Below the pieces are notes generated by a model. The model searched no databases. It had not been told where the DNA came from and was given only the letters and a program-made list of their open reading frames with translations. DNA of 53,322 nucleotides from Micavibrio_B sp964633355 (GTDB lineage Bacteria; Pseudomonadota; Alphaproteobacteria; Micavibrionales; Micavibrionaceae). Both the position numbers and the translations under genes were made by a program. Location: contig CAZWGO010000013.1 in assembly GCA_964633355.1 (NCBI GenBank), positions 1 through 53,322 of the forward strand. The letters run 5' to 3'. The first letter of the stretch is position 1. Each line of letters opens with the position of its first letter. Shown in pieces: positions 41,860 through 50,948 of the stretch.

Positions 41860-42981
41860 ATGCCTGCCGATCGTTATACAAAAGTTGCAATTACCCTTCA
41901 TTGGGTGATTGCTTTAATGATTATAGGCCAACTCGGCACCGGTATTATCATGGGATATAATCTTGTCGATAAATCCGTTCTTTATCCGATGTATCAGTTT
42001 CACAAATCTCTCGGTTTAAGCATTCTTGTACTTTCCATTCTCAGGCTGCTTTGGCGCCTCGGCCACAGGCCGCCTGCGCTGCCGTCGCACATGCCCGTTT
42101 GGGAAAAATGGGCCGCAAGACTTTCTCATTACGCGTTTTATTTCTTTATGATTTTCGTGCCGCTGAGCGGCTGGGCACTTGTATCTACATCGTCGTTCGG
42201 TCTGCCGACTTCATGGTTTAATCTTTTTATCTGGCCTCATATCCCGGGCCTTGAAACCTTGCCGGAGACGACCAAGACCCAGGTCAATCAATGGTCTGAA
42301 ACCTTCCATGTCTACATGGCCTATGCTATGCTTTGCCTGTTATTTCTTCATATTGCCGCCGCGCTCAAGCATCATTTCATCGATAAGGATAACGTCATGC
42401 ATCACATGATTCCCCTGATAAAACCAAAATCCAAATTACCTTTAGCTCTGATATTTTTATCCCTGTTTTCCTTTCCGGCACAGGCCGCGACATGGAAAGT
42501 CGATCACCTGACAAGCTTTATTTCCTTTGAAGGCAAAAACTCCGGCGAGGATTTTTCAGGTAAGTTTTTAAAATGGGAAGCCGATATAGATTTCGACCCG
42601 GCGAAACCGGAAGACGCCAAAATACTGGTCACGATCAAGACCGCGTCTGCCAAGACATTGAATCTGATTTATAATCAAACCTTGGCAAAAGAAGAATGGT
42701 TCAATGCCGAAGAGATGCCGGATGCGGTTTTTGAATCAAACTCTGTCAAATCATTGGGCGGCGATAAATATGAAGCCAAGGGCAAACTGACGATCAAGAA
42801 AATTACAAAAGATATCGTTTTGCCATTTACCTTGAAAATCGATGACGATGAAGCCGTGATGTCCGCTAATACCAAGATCAATCGCCTTGATTTTGATATA
42901 GGTAGAAAAGCCGATCCGAGTGCAGATTTTGTCTCTAAAGATATAGCGCTGGAAATCTTCGTCGAAGCGGATCAGGAATAA
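41860..42981 (+). CDS. Cytochrome b561-YceI fusion protein
   Basis: A 373-residue protein. Residues 1-185 are a four-helix cytochrome b561 domain (ITLHWVIALMIIGQLGTG, MYQFHKSLGLSILVLSILRL), with His14, His48, His150 and His164 as candidate heme ligands. Residues 193-209 are a hydrophobic segment ending in AQA that looks like an internal signal peptide or fifth helix. Residues 210-373 form a YceI barrel (WKVDHLTSFISFEGKNSGED, KGKLTIKKITKDIVLPF). It should carry electrons in the inner membrane to or from a lipid or quinone held in the periplasmic barrel. It is possible that the protein is cut after AQA to release the barrel. Confidence 0.9.
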   Translation: MPADRYTKVAITLHWVIALMIIGQLGTGIIMGYNLVDKSVLYPMYQFHKSLGLSILVLSILRLLWRLGHRPPALPSHMPVWEKWAARLSHYAFYFFMIFVPLSGWALVSTSSFGLPTSWFNLFIWPHIPGLETLPETTKTQVNQWSETFHVYMAYAMLCLLFLHIAAALKHHFIDKDNVMHHMIPLIKPKSKLPLALIFLSLFSFPAQAATWKVDHLTSFISFEGKNSGEDFSGKFLKWEADIDFDPAKPEDAKILVTIKTASAKTLNLIYNQTLAKEEWFNAEEMPDAVFESNSVKSLGGDKYEAKGKLTIKKITKDIVLPFTLKIDDDEAVMSANTKINRLDFDIGRKADPSADFVSKDIALEIFVEADQE

Positions 42982-43521
42982 TTAAATTCTTCCAATTAAA
43001 ATCTTCGTGTCGCCATAGATTTTCTCTACTTCGATAGGGAAATCCGGCAGTACATAATCGGCTTCCATTTCCGCCACGATCCAGCAATTTTCTGCCAGCC
43101 AGTTATTTTCTTTTAAAGATGAAATAACTTTCGGCAAAATTTCTTTCCTATACGGCGGATCGAGAAAACACAAAGTCGCCGCTTGTTGCGAAGACGGACG
43201 CAGGCCGATCTTTGTCGCATCCTTCAAAAAGAACTGACAATTTTTTTCCTCTTTCAACGTCGCGGCATTTTTCTTGGCGAGGTCCAGAGACTTCTTATCC
43301 TGATCGATTAAAACCGCCTGCGCTGCGCCTTGCGATAAAGCCTCTAATGATAATGCTCCCGTTCCACAAAACGCATCGAGGACGATAGAATCTACCACCG
43401 CCCCGCGCGAATTGAGCATATTGAAAACGGCAAGGCGCACCTTATCGGAGGTGGGGCGAATAGCGTTGTCCTTCGGAGAGTCCAGAACACGACCGCGATG
43501 TTGCCCGGCAACGATACGCAT
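42982..43521 (-). CDS. rsmD: 16S rRNA m2G966 methyltransferase RsmD
   Basis: A 179-residue Rossmann methyltransferase. The SAM motif is VLDAFCGTGALSLEALS (48-64), the catalytic DPPY is at 121-124, and the N-terminal MRIVAGQHRGR and RPTSDKVR are typical. It modifies G966 of 16S rRNA in the small subunit. The start overlaps the stop of the upstream pseudouridine synthase gene by one base (TAATG), so the two are coupled. It ends directly against the convergent b561-YceI gene. Confidence 0.95.
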   Translation of the reverse strand: MRIVAGQHRGRVLDSPKDNAIRPTSDKVRLAVFNMLNSRGAVVDSIVLDAFCGTGALSLEALSQGAAQAVLIDQDKKSLDLAKKNAATLKEEKNCQFFLKDATKIGLRPSSQQAATLCFLDPPYRKEILPKVISSLKENNWLAENCWIVAEMEADYVLPDFPIEVEKIYGDTKILIGRI

Positions 43522-44291
43522 TAACCGAAGATTTTTTTCGCGATGTCTTTTGGCAAATTCTTGCGGACCATATCCGGGCGGATCTCGATAATCTCGCCGC
43601 GGCCCAATTTACCGAGTTTGAAGGGGCCATAGGACAGGCGAATCAGGCGATTGACCGTCAAGCCGACCGCATCCATCACTTTTCTGATCTCGCGGTTCTT
43701 CCCTTCGGTGAGAGAGACGATCAACCATGTATTCGCGCTGGATTGTTCTTTTTCAAGACGCACTTCCATCGGTCCGTATTTAATGCCGTCGATAGTAATT
43801 CCGCGGCGGACGCGCTCCAGGCGATCCTGAAAAATCGCGCCCATCACACGCACGCGATAGGTCCGCACCCATCCGGTTTCCGGCAGCTCCATATATCTTT
43901 TCAGCTCGCCGTCATTGGTCAGCAGCAAAAGCCCTTCAGTGTTCAAATCCAGACGACCGACGCTCAAGACTCGCGGCATCGTGCGCGGCAAAGCCTCAAA
44001 CACGGTCGGGCGGCCTTTCGGGTCGTTGGTGGTTGTAATCAACCCAACCGGCTTATTGAACAGAAAAAGGCGCGGCGGGACTTTCTTGCCAACCTTGCCA
44101 TTATCGACCTTAATGACATTGGCCTCGGTGACGAATGTCGCCGGATTGGTGACGATCTCGCCATCGACCCGCACGCGGCCTTCATCAATTAAGCGCTCCG
44201 CCTCGCGGCGCGAGCAAATGCCCGCCCGTGACAGGTATTTGGCGATGCGCTCGCCGTTTTCTTCCATAAGATCTTGTGTTTTCTTGCCCAT
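43521..44291 (-). CDS. rRNA pseudouridine synthase, RsuA/RluB family
   Basis: A 256-residue enzyme. An S4 RNA-binding domain (about 13-60, RIAKYLSRAGICSRREAERLIDEG in outline) is followed by the catalytic core with Asp115 in VGRLDLNTEGLLLLTNDG and NREIRKVMDAVG. The RluB group targets U2605 of 23S rRNA; RluE, RluF and RsuA are close relatives, so I give no symbol. It is coupled with rsmD and diverges from tadA across only 19 bp. All three are RNA-modifying enzymes, so this is a small ribosome/tRNA-maturation cluster. Confidence 0.93.
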   Translation of the reverse strand: MGKKTQDLMEENGERIAKYLSRAGICSRREAERLIDEGRVRVDGEIVTNPATFVTEANVIKVDNGKVGKKVPPRLFLFNKPVGLITTTNDPKGRPTVFEALPRTMPRVLSVGRLDLNTEGLLLLTNDGELKRYMELPETGWVRTYRVRVMGAIFQDRLERVRRGITIDGIKYGPMEVRLEKEQSSANTWLIVSLTEGKNREIRKVMDAVGLTVNRLIRLSYGPFKLGKLGRGEIIEIRPDMVRKNLPKDIAKKIFG

Positions 44292-44310
44292 AATGGTTTA
44301 GAAAATACCT

Positions 44311-44775
44311 ATGCTTGAGGGAAAAGACCAATACTTTATGCAAGAAGCGCTTTTAGAGGCTCAAAAAGCCGCTTTGCGCGACGAAGTGCCGATCGGCGCC
44401 GTCTTGGTTGACAGCCGAACCGGCGAAATTGCGGCGCGGGCCAGCAATATGACGATCGAGCATTGCGACCCGACCTCCCATGCCGAAATACTTGTCATCC
44501 GCGAGATGTGCCGACAACTTGGGGTTCAGCGCCTGCCCGAATATGATCTCTATATTACGCTAGAGCCCTGCCCGATGTGCGCAGCCGCGGTCTCTTTTGC
44601 CCGCATCCGCAAACTTGTCTTCGCCGCGTCCGACCCAAAAAGCGGCGGCGTTTTGTCCGGTCCGGCCCTGTACACCCATGCCCAGCTTCATCACAAACCG
44701 CAAATCGATCACGGATTGATGGCAGAAGAAAGTTCCGCCATCCTCAAGGAATTTTTTAAACTCAAGCGAAGTTGA
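44311..44775 (+). CDS. tadA: tRNA adenosine-34 deaminase TadA
   Basis: A 154-residue zinc deaminase converting A34 to inosine in tRNA-Arg(ACG). Zinc and catalytic residues are His57 and Glu59 (HAE), with Cys87 and Cys90 in EPCPMCAAA. The N-terminal DEVPIGAVLVD and the C-terminal LKEFFKLKR are typical. It diverges from the pseudouridine synthase gene. Confidence 0.96.
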   Translation: MLEGKDQYFMQEALLEAQKAALRDEVPIGAVLVDSRTGEIAARASNMTIEHCDPTSHAEILVIREMCRQLGVQRLPEYDLYITLEPCPMCAAAVSFARIRKLVFAASDPKSGGVLSGPALYTHAQLHHKPQIDHGLMAEESSAILKEFFKLKRS

Positions 44776-44833
44776 AAAGCTTTGACCACGGCATATTCTC
44801 ATTCTCCTATTTTACAATGAATGAATTTAAGCC

Positions 44834-46525
44834 GTGACAAATAAGAAGAAAAAAATTGCCCTCATCGGCGGCGGCCCGAGCGCCCTGTATACGTTCAAGC
44901 ATATCGTGGATTCCGGCGCGACTGGAATATCGGTCGATATTTTCGAAGCCAAAGAAAAACTCGGCCATGGTTTTCCTTATTCGCCGGAAGGCGCCCTGCC
45001 CGAACATGTAACCAATATCTCGGCCAATGAAACGCCGCCGCTTGAAACTTCCCTGAAAGAATGGGCGCAGTCTCTGCCCGATGAAAATTTAAAGAAATAC
45101 GGGCTATCTACCGATCATTTCAACGAAAACAAAGTCGTACCGCGCTTATTCTTTGGTGATTATCTCGAAGCGGAATTCGACCTTTTGCTGACAAAAGCCA
45201 AAGACCTTAAAATCGAAACAAATATTCATCTAAAAAGCCTTGTGACCGATATCACCGATTATCCCAATAAAAAATCAATGGCAGTTCATGTAGGCGATAT
45301 ATTATTTGATAATTTCGATCACGTCGTCCTATGCTCGGGCCATAACTGGCCGACGCCGCATGAAGTCAAATTCTCCGGCTATTTCGACTCGCCCTACCCA
45401 CCGTCCAAGCTGGCTCATCGTACCAATCATCCTGTTGCTATTCGCGGAAGTTCTCTGACCGCCATCGATGCCGTGCGCACGCTTTCGCGCCAAAACGGCG
45501 AATTTTATACAAGCGAGCAGGGCATTCTAGCCTATCGCCTTGATGAAAGCAGCCCCGATTTCCGTCTGGTTCTGCATTCAAAACACGGCCTCCTGCCTTG
45601 TATTCGCATTTATCTGGAAGATCCCTTGGTCACCACCAGCGACACTCTGACCGAAGAAGAAATCGCGGCGCATATTGCCGAAAATGACGGTTTTCTGTCC
45701 CTCGATTTTATTTTCGACGGCAATTTCAAAAAACCACTCAAAGATAAAGATCCGCTTTTCTATGAAACGATCAAGAATATGCGCATGGAAGAATTCGTCG
45801 AGACGATGATGAATATGCGCGAAAACGCCGATCCTTTTGTCCTTTTGGCGATGGAATACAACGAAGCTAAAAAATCGATCCGCAACAAGCAAGCCATTCA
45901 CTGGAAGGAAATGCTGGCTACTTTAAGCTTTGCCATGAACTATCCGGCGAAACATTTTTCGGCTGAGGATATGTTGCGCCTGAAAACCCATTTATTACCT
46001 TTGATCGCGGTGGTTATTGCGTTCATCCCGCAAAACTCTTGCGAGGAGATTATGGCTCTGCATGCCGCTGGTATTTTAGACCTCATTTCCGTCGATGATA
46101 AAAGCCGTGTTGAACCGTTGAAGAGCGGCGGTATTATGTATCATTTGGACGATAATACGAAAGTCGGATACAAAACCTTCGTCGATAGTATCGGCCAGCC
46201 GCGCCTGTCTTTAGAAGACCTTCCCTTCAAAGGCTTGATTGAAAGCGGCGCGGTTAGTCAGGCCTATATAGGTTTTCGCTCGGAAGATGCTGCAAAAGAA
46301 CTAAGCGACAATAAAGATATCGAACAACATAACGGTAAATTCTATTTGAAAGTTTCCGGTCTTGCGATCAATGACGACTTCCAGAGCATTGATAAAAACG
46401 GCGAGCCAAATCCACGCTTCTATGTAATGGCCGTTCCCTATATCGGCGGCTTCAATCCTGACTATTCCGGCTTTGATTTTTGTGAAGAAGCGTCGAAAAC
46501 GATTATTGGTAAAATCTTATCCTAA
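44834..46525 (+). CDS. FAD/NAD(P)-binding protein (NAD_binding_9 type)
   Basis: A 563-residue protein with an N-terminal Rossmann motif IALIGGGPSALYTF (Gly12-14) and a second conserved region HVVLCSGHNWPTP, as in the FAD-NAD(P)-binding family that includes hydroxyacylglutathione-related and acyl-oxidoreductase-like proteins. The substrate is unknown. The start is GTG at 44834: nearby ATGs run into stops within eight codons. No signal peptide is seen, so it should be cytoplasmic. It converges with purD, overlapping by nine bases. Confidence 0.8.
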   Translation: MTNKKKKIALIGGGPSALYTFKHIVDSGATGISVDIFEAKEKLGHGFPYSPEGALPEHVTNISANETPPLETSLKEWAQSLPDENLKKYGLSTDHFNENKVVPRLFFGDYLEAEFDLLLTKAKDLKIETNIHLKSLVTDITDYPNKKSMAVHVGDILFDNFDHVVLCSGHNWPTPHEVKFSGYFDSPYPPSKLAHRTNHPVAIRGSSLTAIDAVRTLSRQNGEFYTSEQGILAYRLDESSPDFRLVLHSKHGLLPCIRIYLEDPLVTTSDTLTEEEIAAHIAENDGFLSLDFIFDGNFKKPLKDKDPLFYETIKNMRMEEFVETMMNMRENADPFVLLAMEYNEAKKSIRNKQAIHWKEMLATLSFAMNYPAKHFSAEDMLRLKTHLLPLIAVVIAFIPQNSCEEIMALHAAGILDLISVDDKSRVEPLKSGGIMYHLDDNTKVGYKTFVDSIGQPRLSLEDLPFKGLIESGAVSQAYIGFRSEDAAKELSDNKDIEQHNGKFYLKVSGLAINDDFQSIDKNGEPNPRFYVMAVPYIGGFNPDYSGFDFCEEASKTIIGKILS

Positions 46526-47785
46526 AGCCCTCCAAGCGATGTCCTTACGACAGAAACCATCTTCCCAGTCAATCTTGTCGATAGCTTGATAAGCCAAATC
46601 GCGCGCGTCTTTCAATGTTTTCTCAACGGCGCATACACCCAGCACGCGTCCGCCGGTGGCAACGATATTCCCGTCCAGCACCGATGTTCCGGCATGGAAA
46701 ATCTGGACTTTTGGCACTTGTGCCGCCGCGTCCAGATTGCGGATCAGCGTATTTTTTTTATACGCGCCCGGATAACCATCCGCCGCCATGACGACGCAAA
46801 TCGCCGGCTCGTCCGACCATGTCAGGCTCAGCATGTTGAGCTGTCCTGTCGCCGCAGCTTCCAAAACATTCACCAGATCGGATTGCAACCGCAGCATCAA
46901 AGTCTGGCATTCCGGATCGCCAAAACGCGCATTATATTCAATTAGTTTCGGCTCTCCATCGACGATCATAAGCCCTGCGAATAAGACACCGGCGAAAGGA
47001 CAACCTTCCGCTTTCATCGCCTCAACGGTCGGATGGATAATTCGCTCCATGATCTTATCTTTAAGCTCGGGCGTCATCAGCCGCGCCGGAGAATACGCGC
47101 CCATCCCGCCGGTATTCGGCCCCTTATCGCCATCGAATACGCGTTTGTGATCTTGCGCCGATGACATGGCGAGAACATGTTCGCCGTCACAAATGGCAAA
47201 GAAACTAACCTCTTCGCCTTCCATAAATTCCTCGACGACGATGGATGCGCCTGCATTGCCAAAAACATTGCCGGATAGCATATCCTTCGCCGCATCTTTC
47301 GCATCTTGCAAAGTCTCGGCGACGATCACACCTTTGCCCGCCGCCAAACCATCGGCCTTAATCACGATCGGCGCACCTTCGCGCTCGATATAGGCGAGCG
47401 CTTTTTCAAGATTGGTAAAGCGCTCATAGGAAGCAGTTGGAATATTATATTTTTTGCAGAGGTCTTTCATAAAACCCTTTGAGCCTTCAAGCTGCGCCGC
47501 TTTCTGGCTAGGACCGAAAACCGGAATACCTGCCGTTTTTATTTTATCGGCCAGACCCATTACCAGCGGACCCTCCGGCCCCACAACGACGAGACCTATA
47601 TCGTTGCCTTTGGCAAACTCCACCAGCGCGTCGATCTCTTCGACCTTGATCGGCACACATTCGGCAATTTGCGCGATACCGGCATTTCCCGGCGCGACAT
47701 ATAAATGATCGCAGCGCTCGGATTGTAAAATTTTCCATGCCAGCGCATGTTCGCGCCCGCCAGAGCCTACCAGTAAAATTTTCAT
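46517..47785 (-). CDS. purD: Phosphoribosylamine-glycine ligase PurD
   Basis: A 422-residue ATP-grasp enzyme of purine synthesis (GAR synthetase). Landmarks are MKILLVGSGGREHALAWK, NIGLVVVGPEGPLVMGL-type loop (GPEGPLV), IKADGLAAGKGVIVAE (nucleotide binding) and FGDPECQTLM. The length is the usual one. It lies 3 bases after putA on the same strand, so it may be co-transcribed with it. Confidence 0.97.
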   Translation of the reverse strand: MKILLVGSGGREHALAWKILQSERCDHLYVAPGNAGIAQIAECVPIKVEEIDALVEFAKGNDIGLVVVGPEGPLVMGLADKIKTAGIPVFGPSQKAAQLEGSKGFMKDLCKKYNIPTASYERFTNLEKALAYIEREGAPIVIKADGLAAGKGVIVAETLQDAKDAAKDMLSGNVFGNAGASIVVEEFMEGEEVSFFAICDGEHVLAMSSAQDHKRVFDGDKGPNTGGMGAYSPARLMTPELKDKIMERIIHPTVEAMKAEGCPFAGVLFAGLMIVDGEPKLIEYNARFGDPECQTLMLRLQSDLVNVLEAAATGQLNMLSLTWSDEPAICVVMAADGYPGAYKKNTLIRNLDAAAQVPKVQIFHAGTSVLDGNIVATGGRVLGVCAVEKTLKDARDLAYQAIDKIDWEDGFCRKDIAWRALG

Positions 47786-47788
47786 CGT

Positions 47789-50700
47789 TTAATCATCCTC
47801 TAACGAAATCAGCTCCAGATTGCCGCCTGTCGCCGTGGTATTTATAGAGATTGTTTTCTCGGTTGCAAAGCGGTGAAGATAATATGGCCCGCCCGCTTTC
47901 GGCCCCGTGCCCGACAATCCCATGCCGCCAAAAGGTTGGACACCGACGACTGCGCCAATCATCGAGCGATTGATGTAAATATTTCCGGCATTGATCTGAT
48001 CCGAAGTTTTGCCAAAGCGGTTTGACAAACGGCTGTGTAAACCAAAGGTCAGCCCGTAACCTGTCGAATTAATCTCATCGATAATCTTGGCGCGGTTTTT
48101 CGATTTAAATCGAATAACATGCAGAATCGGACCGAAGACCTCGCTTTTCAATTGCGAAATAGTATCGATCTCATAGGCCTCCGGCGCGAAATAATAACCG
48201 CTTAAATTTTCCGGCTGTTTTGCCGACGCGATCAATTTTGCAAAACCTCTTAGATATTCCTGATGCGCCTGCAGATTGCGCAAGGCTTCCGCATCTATTA
48301 CCGGCCCGATATCGCTGGATATATTGCGGCTATCGCCAACGCGCAATTCTGCAATTGCGCCTTTAAGTACTTCGCAAAACCGTTCATAGATATCATCCTG
48401 AACATAGACGATGCGTAGCGCCGAACATCTTTGTCCTGCCGAGCCGAAAGCGGAGATTAAAACATCGTCGATCACCTGTTCGATCAAGGCAGAACTTTCG
48501 ACAATCATCGCATTCTGCCCGCCGGTCTCAGCAATAAGCGGCACGATCGCGCCATCTTTATTGGCCAGTGACCGGTTGATTGACTTCGCCACCTCCGTCG
48601 ATCCGGTGAAAACGACTCCTGCCACATCTTTATGCCCGACGAGCACCGAGCCGATTTTGCCGTCGCCGAGAACTAAATTCAGCGCATCTTTCGGAATACC
48701 CGCCTCATGCATTAATCTTATAATTTGATAGGCGATTTTCGGCGTCTGCTCAGCTGGCTTTGCGATCACGCTATTGCCCGCCATAAGAGCGGCGACGATC
48801 TGGCCGGTAAAAATCGCCGCCGGAAAATTCCACGGGCTGATGCAAATAAATGTCCCGCGCGCCGCCATATACAGGCGATTGCTTTCACCGGTCGGACCTT
48901 TCATCTCTTCGCCATTTTCATCGAAGATGTTTTCACCCAGCGCTGCATAATAACGGCAGAAATCTACCGCTTCACGAATTTCAGACAAGGAATCGACAAG
49001 CGTGCGCCCGCCTTCACTGCGCAATAGGGCGATCAACTCCTCGCGGTTTCGCTCTAAAATATCCGCAATCCGCCGCAATATATCGGCACGTTTTTTAGCC
49101 GATGTTTTCGACCAACTTGAAAAGCCTGCGCGCGCCGCCGTAAAAACGCTTTCGATTTGATGCGGAGATATCTCCCACACTTCACCAGAATTCTCAGAGA
49201 TGCTCGAAGGGTAGGGAATATGAACCGGCGCTTGCGCTCTCTGGCTTTCGCCAGAAATAATGGATGAAACCGGTGCAAGCTTGGCAAAACTTGTCTGGAA
49301 ATTTTGCCGTGTTTCCGCTGCCGAAAAATCCATGCCCGATGAGTTGATACGGTCTGGGTAAATATAGCGAGGCAAAGGAATCTTTAGATGGTTATGCGAC
49401 GTGCGTTTTTTTAAATCGGCGATAAAATCATGTGACAATTCATCATTTGCTTTGGCTTCACGAAGCTGATGGATAAACGATGTATTGGCGCCGTTTTCCA
49501 GCATACGCCGTACCAGATAAGGCAGCAAATCTTCATGGCTGCCGACCGGCGCATAAATACAAACGCGCACGCCCGTTTCCGCCAGCACCAGATCGTGCAG
49601 GGATTCGCCCATGCCGTAGAGCCGCTGAAATTCAAACCCGCTTCTTTCCTCACCAGCCAGATCGAGTACCCCCGCCACGGTCTGCGCGTTATGCGTCGCA
49701 AACATCGGATAGATATGGTCACGGTATTTTAGAAGTTTCTGCGCACATGCCAAATAAGACAGATCGGTATTGGCTTTGCGCGTAAACAGCGGATACTCGG
49801 GCAAGCCCGCCATTTGTGATTTCTTGATCTCGCTATCCCAATACGCACCCTTCACGAGACGGATTTGCAATTTACGGCCATGCGCTTTGGCCATTTCATA
49901 CAGATCGTCGATGAGACGGAAACATCGTTTATCATAGGCCTGTATCGCGACCCCAAAGCCACCCCATCCTTGTAAATCAGGATCGCCGCACACCTGTTCG
50001 ATAATCTTTAAAGATAATTCCAGACGATCCGCTTCTTCAGCATCAACGGTCAAACCCATATTATAGCTCTTTGCAATCAGGCAGAGCGCTTTGAGCTTCG
50101 CCGCAATTTCAGGCACGCAAATTTCGTCTTGTGTCCAGACATATCGCGGATGCAGCGCCGATAATTTAACCGACATACCGCTGCGCGTATCCGGATCGCC
50201 TTGAGCCGACTTGCCTATTGCATGGGCGGCATTCTGATAAGACTGAAAATATCTTTCAGCGTCGATCCGTGTTCTCGCACCTTCCCCGAGCATATCGTAA
50301 GACAGGCGATAACTTTTTTGCTCTGCTTCCCGCGCATTTTTAATTGCCTGAGAGATGGTCTCGCCGATAACGAATTGCTGGCCGATGCGCCTCACCGCTT
50401 CTTCCAGACTTTTGCGAATGACCGGCTTGCCGATAGAACCTAGGAACGAGCCAAGTGTTTTTTGCGCCAAGGATAAACCGGCACCTGCGGCTTTTAAAAA
50501 CATATCGCCGCCGCTTTGGCTCCAGTCGGCGCCGGTGATTTTTTCCTCGATCAGATCATCCTTGGTGTCCGTATCGGGAATGCGAAGAAGTGCCTCGGCC
50601 AGCGTCATCAGCGCCAGCCCGCCTTCGCTTTGCAGCGGGAAATGCTCAAGAAAATGCTCGATCTCGCTCGCGCTGCTTTTGCGTGATTTTATTTTGCCGA

Positions 50701-50824
50701 TCAAAAGGGAAGAAAAATTCTCGACTCTTTTAGAACGTGCGCTGTCCCAGACCAGCTTTTCAAGAAGGGATTTGACGAGCTTTGTTTCATCTTGGAGATG
50801 AGCTTTGGCAAATGAAAAATTCAT
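47789..50824 (-). CDS. putA: Bifunctional proline dehydrogenase/P5C dehydrogenase PutA
   Basis: A 1011-residue enzyme that oxidises proline to glutamate. An N-terminal helical part leads to the FAD-dependent PRODH barrel (about 110-430; KLSALHPRYVWTQ, VKGAYWDSEIKK, FATHNAQT). The NAD-dependent P5C dehydrogenase follows (about 530-985; CISPWNFPAAIFTG, FTGSTEVAKSI, catalytic Cys in SAGQRCSALR). The N-terminal ribbon-helix-helix DNA-binding domain of E. coli PutA is absent, so it is not an autorepressor. I prefer ATG 50824 (MNFSFAKAH); an ATG at 50872 adds 16 residues without family likeness and sits next to a dispersed repeat. Its product glutamate can feed the NAD-GDH at 9635. Confidence 0.95.
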   Translation of the reverse strand: MNFSFAKAHLQDETKLVKSLLEKLVWDSARSKRVENFSSLLIGKIKSRKSSASEIEHFLEHFPLQSEGGLALMTLAEALLRIPDTDTKDDLIEEKITGADWSQSGGDMFLKAAGAGLSLAQKTLGSFLGSIGKPVIRKSLEEAVRRIGQQFVIGETISQAIKNAREAEQKSYRLSYDMLGEGARTRIDAERYFQSYQNAAHAIGKSAQGDPDTRSGMSVKLSALHPRYVWTQDEICVPEIAAKLKALCLIAKSYNMGLTVDAEEADRLELSLKIIEQVCGDPDLQGWGGFGVAIQAYDKRCFRLIDDLYEMAKAHGRKLQIRLVKGAYWDSEIKKSQMAGLPEYPLFTRKANTDLSYLACAQKLLKYRDHIYPMFATHNAQTVAGVLDLAGEERSGFEFQRLYGMGESLHDLVLAETGVRVCIYAPVGSHEDLLPYLVRRMLENGANTSFIHQLREAKANDELSHDFIADLKKRTSHNHLKIPLPRYIYPDRINSSGMDFSAAETRQNFQTSFAKLAPVSSIISGESQRAQAPVHIPYPSSISENSGEVWEISPHQIESVFTAARAGFSSWSKTSAKKRADILRRIADILERNREELIALLRSEGGRTLVDSLSEIREAVDFCRYYAALGENIFDENGEEMKGPTGESNRLYMAARGTFICISPWNFPAAIFTGQIVAALMAGNSVIAKPAEQTPKIAYQIIRLMHEAGIPKDALNLVLGDGKIGSVLVGHKDVAGVVFTGSTEVAKSINRSLANKDGAIVPLIAETGGQNAMIVESSALIEQVIDDVLISAFGSAGQRCSALRIVYVQDDIYERFCEVLKGAIAELRVGDSRNISSDIGPVIDAEALRNLQAHQEYLRGFAKLIASAKQPENLSGYYFAPEAYEIDTISQLKSEVFGPILHVIRFKSKNRAKIIDEINSTGYGLTFGLHSRLSNRFGKTSDQINAGNIYINRSMIGAVVGVQPFGGMGLSGTGPKAGGPYYLHRFATEKTISINTTATGGNLELISLEDD

Positions 50825-50875
50825 CTTAAATAGATAGCATAATATTCCTTTATGTCGAGCAGAGTCGCTCATTTA

Positions 50876-50934
50876 CGTCATCCCGATGTTTGCAGCAGCT
50901 TCTGGATTCCGGCTTTCGCCGGAATGACGAGTTC
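50876..50934. repeat. Dispersed palindrome GGATTCCGGCTTTCGCCGGAATGACG
   Basis: CGTCATCCCG at 50876 and the hairpin ATTCCGGC / GCCGGAAT at 50906-50925, followed by GACGA, form the two ends of a familiar class of intergenic repeats (CGTCATTCCGGCGAAAGCCGGAAT type). It lies between putA and xseA, which diverge. Confidence 0.7.
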
Positions 50935-50948
50935 TATAAGATGTCGCC

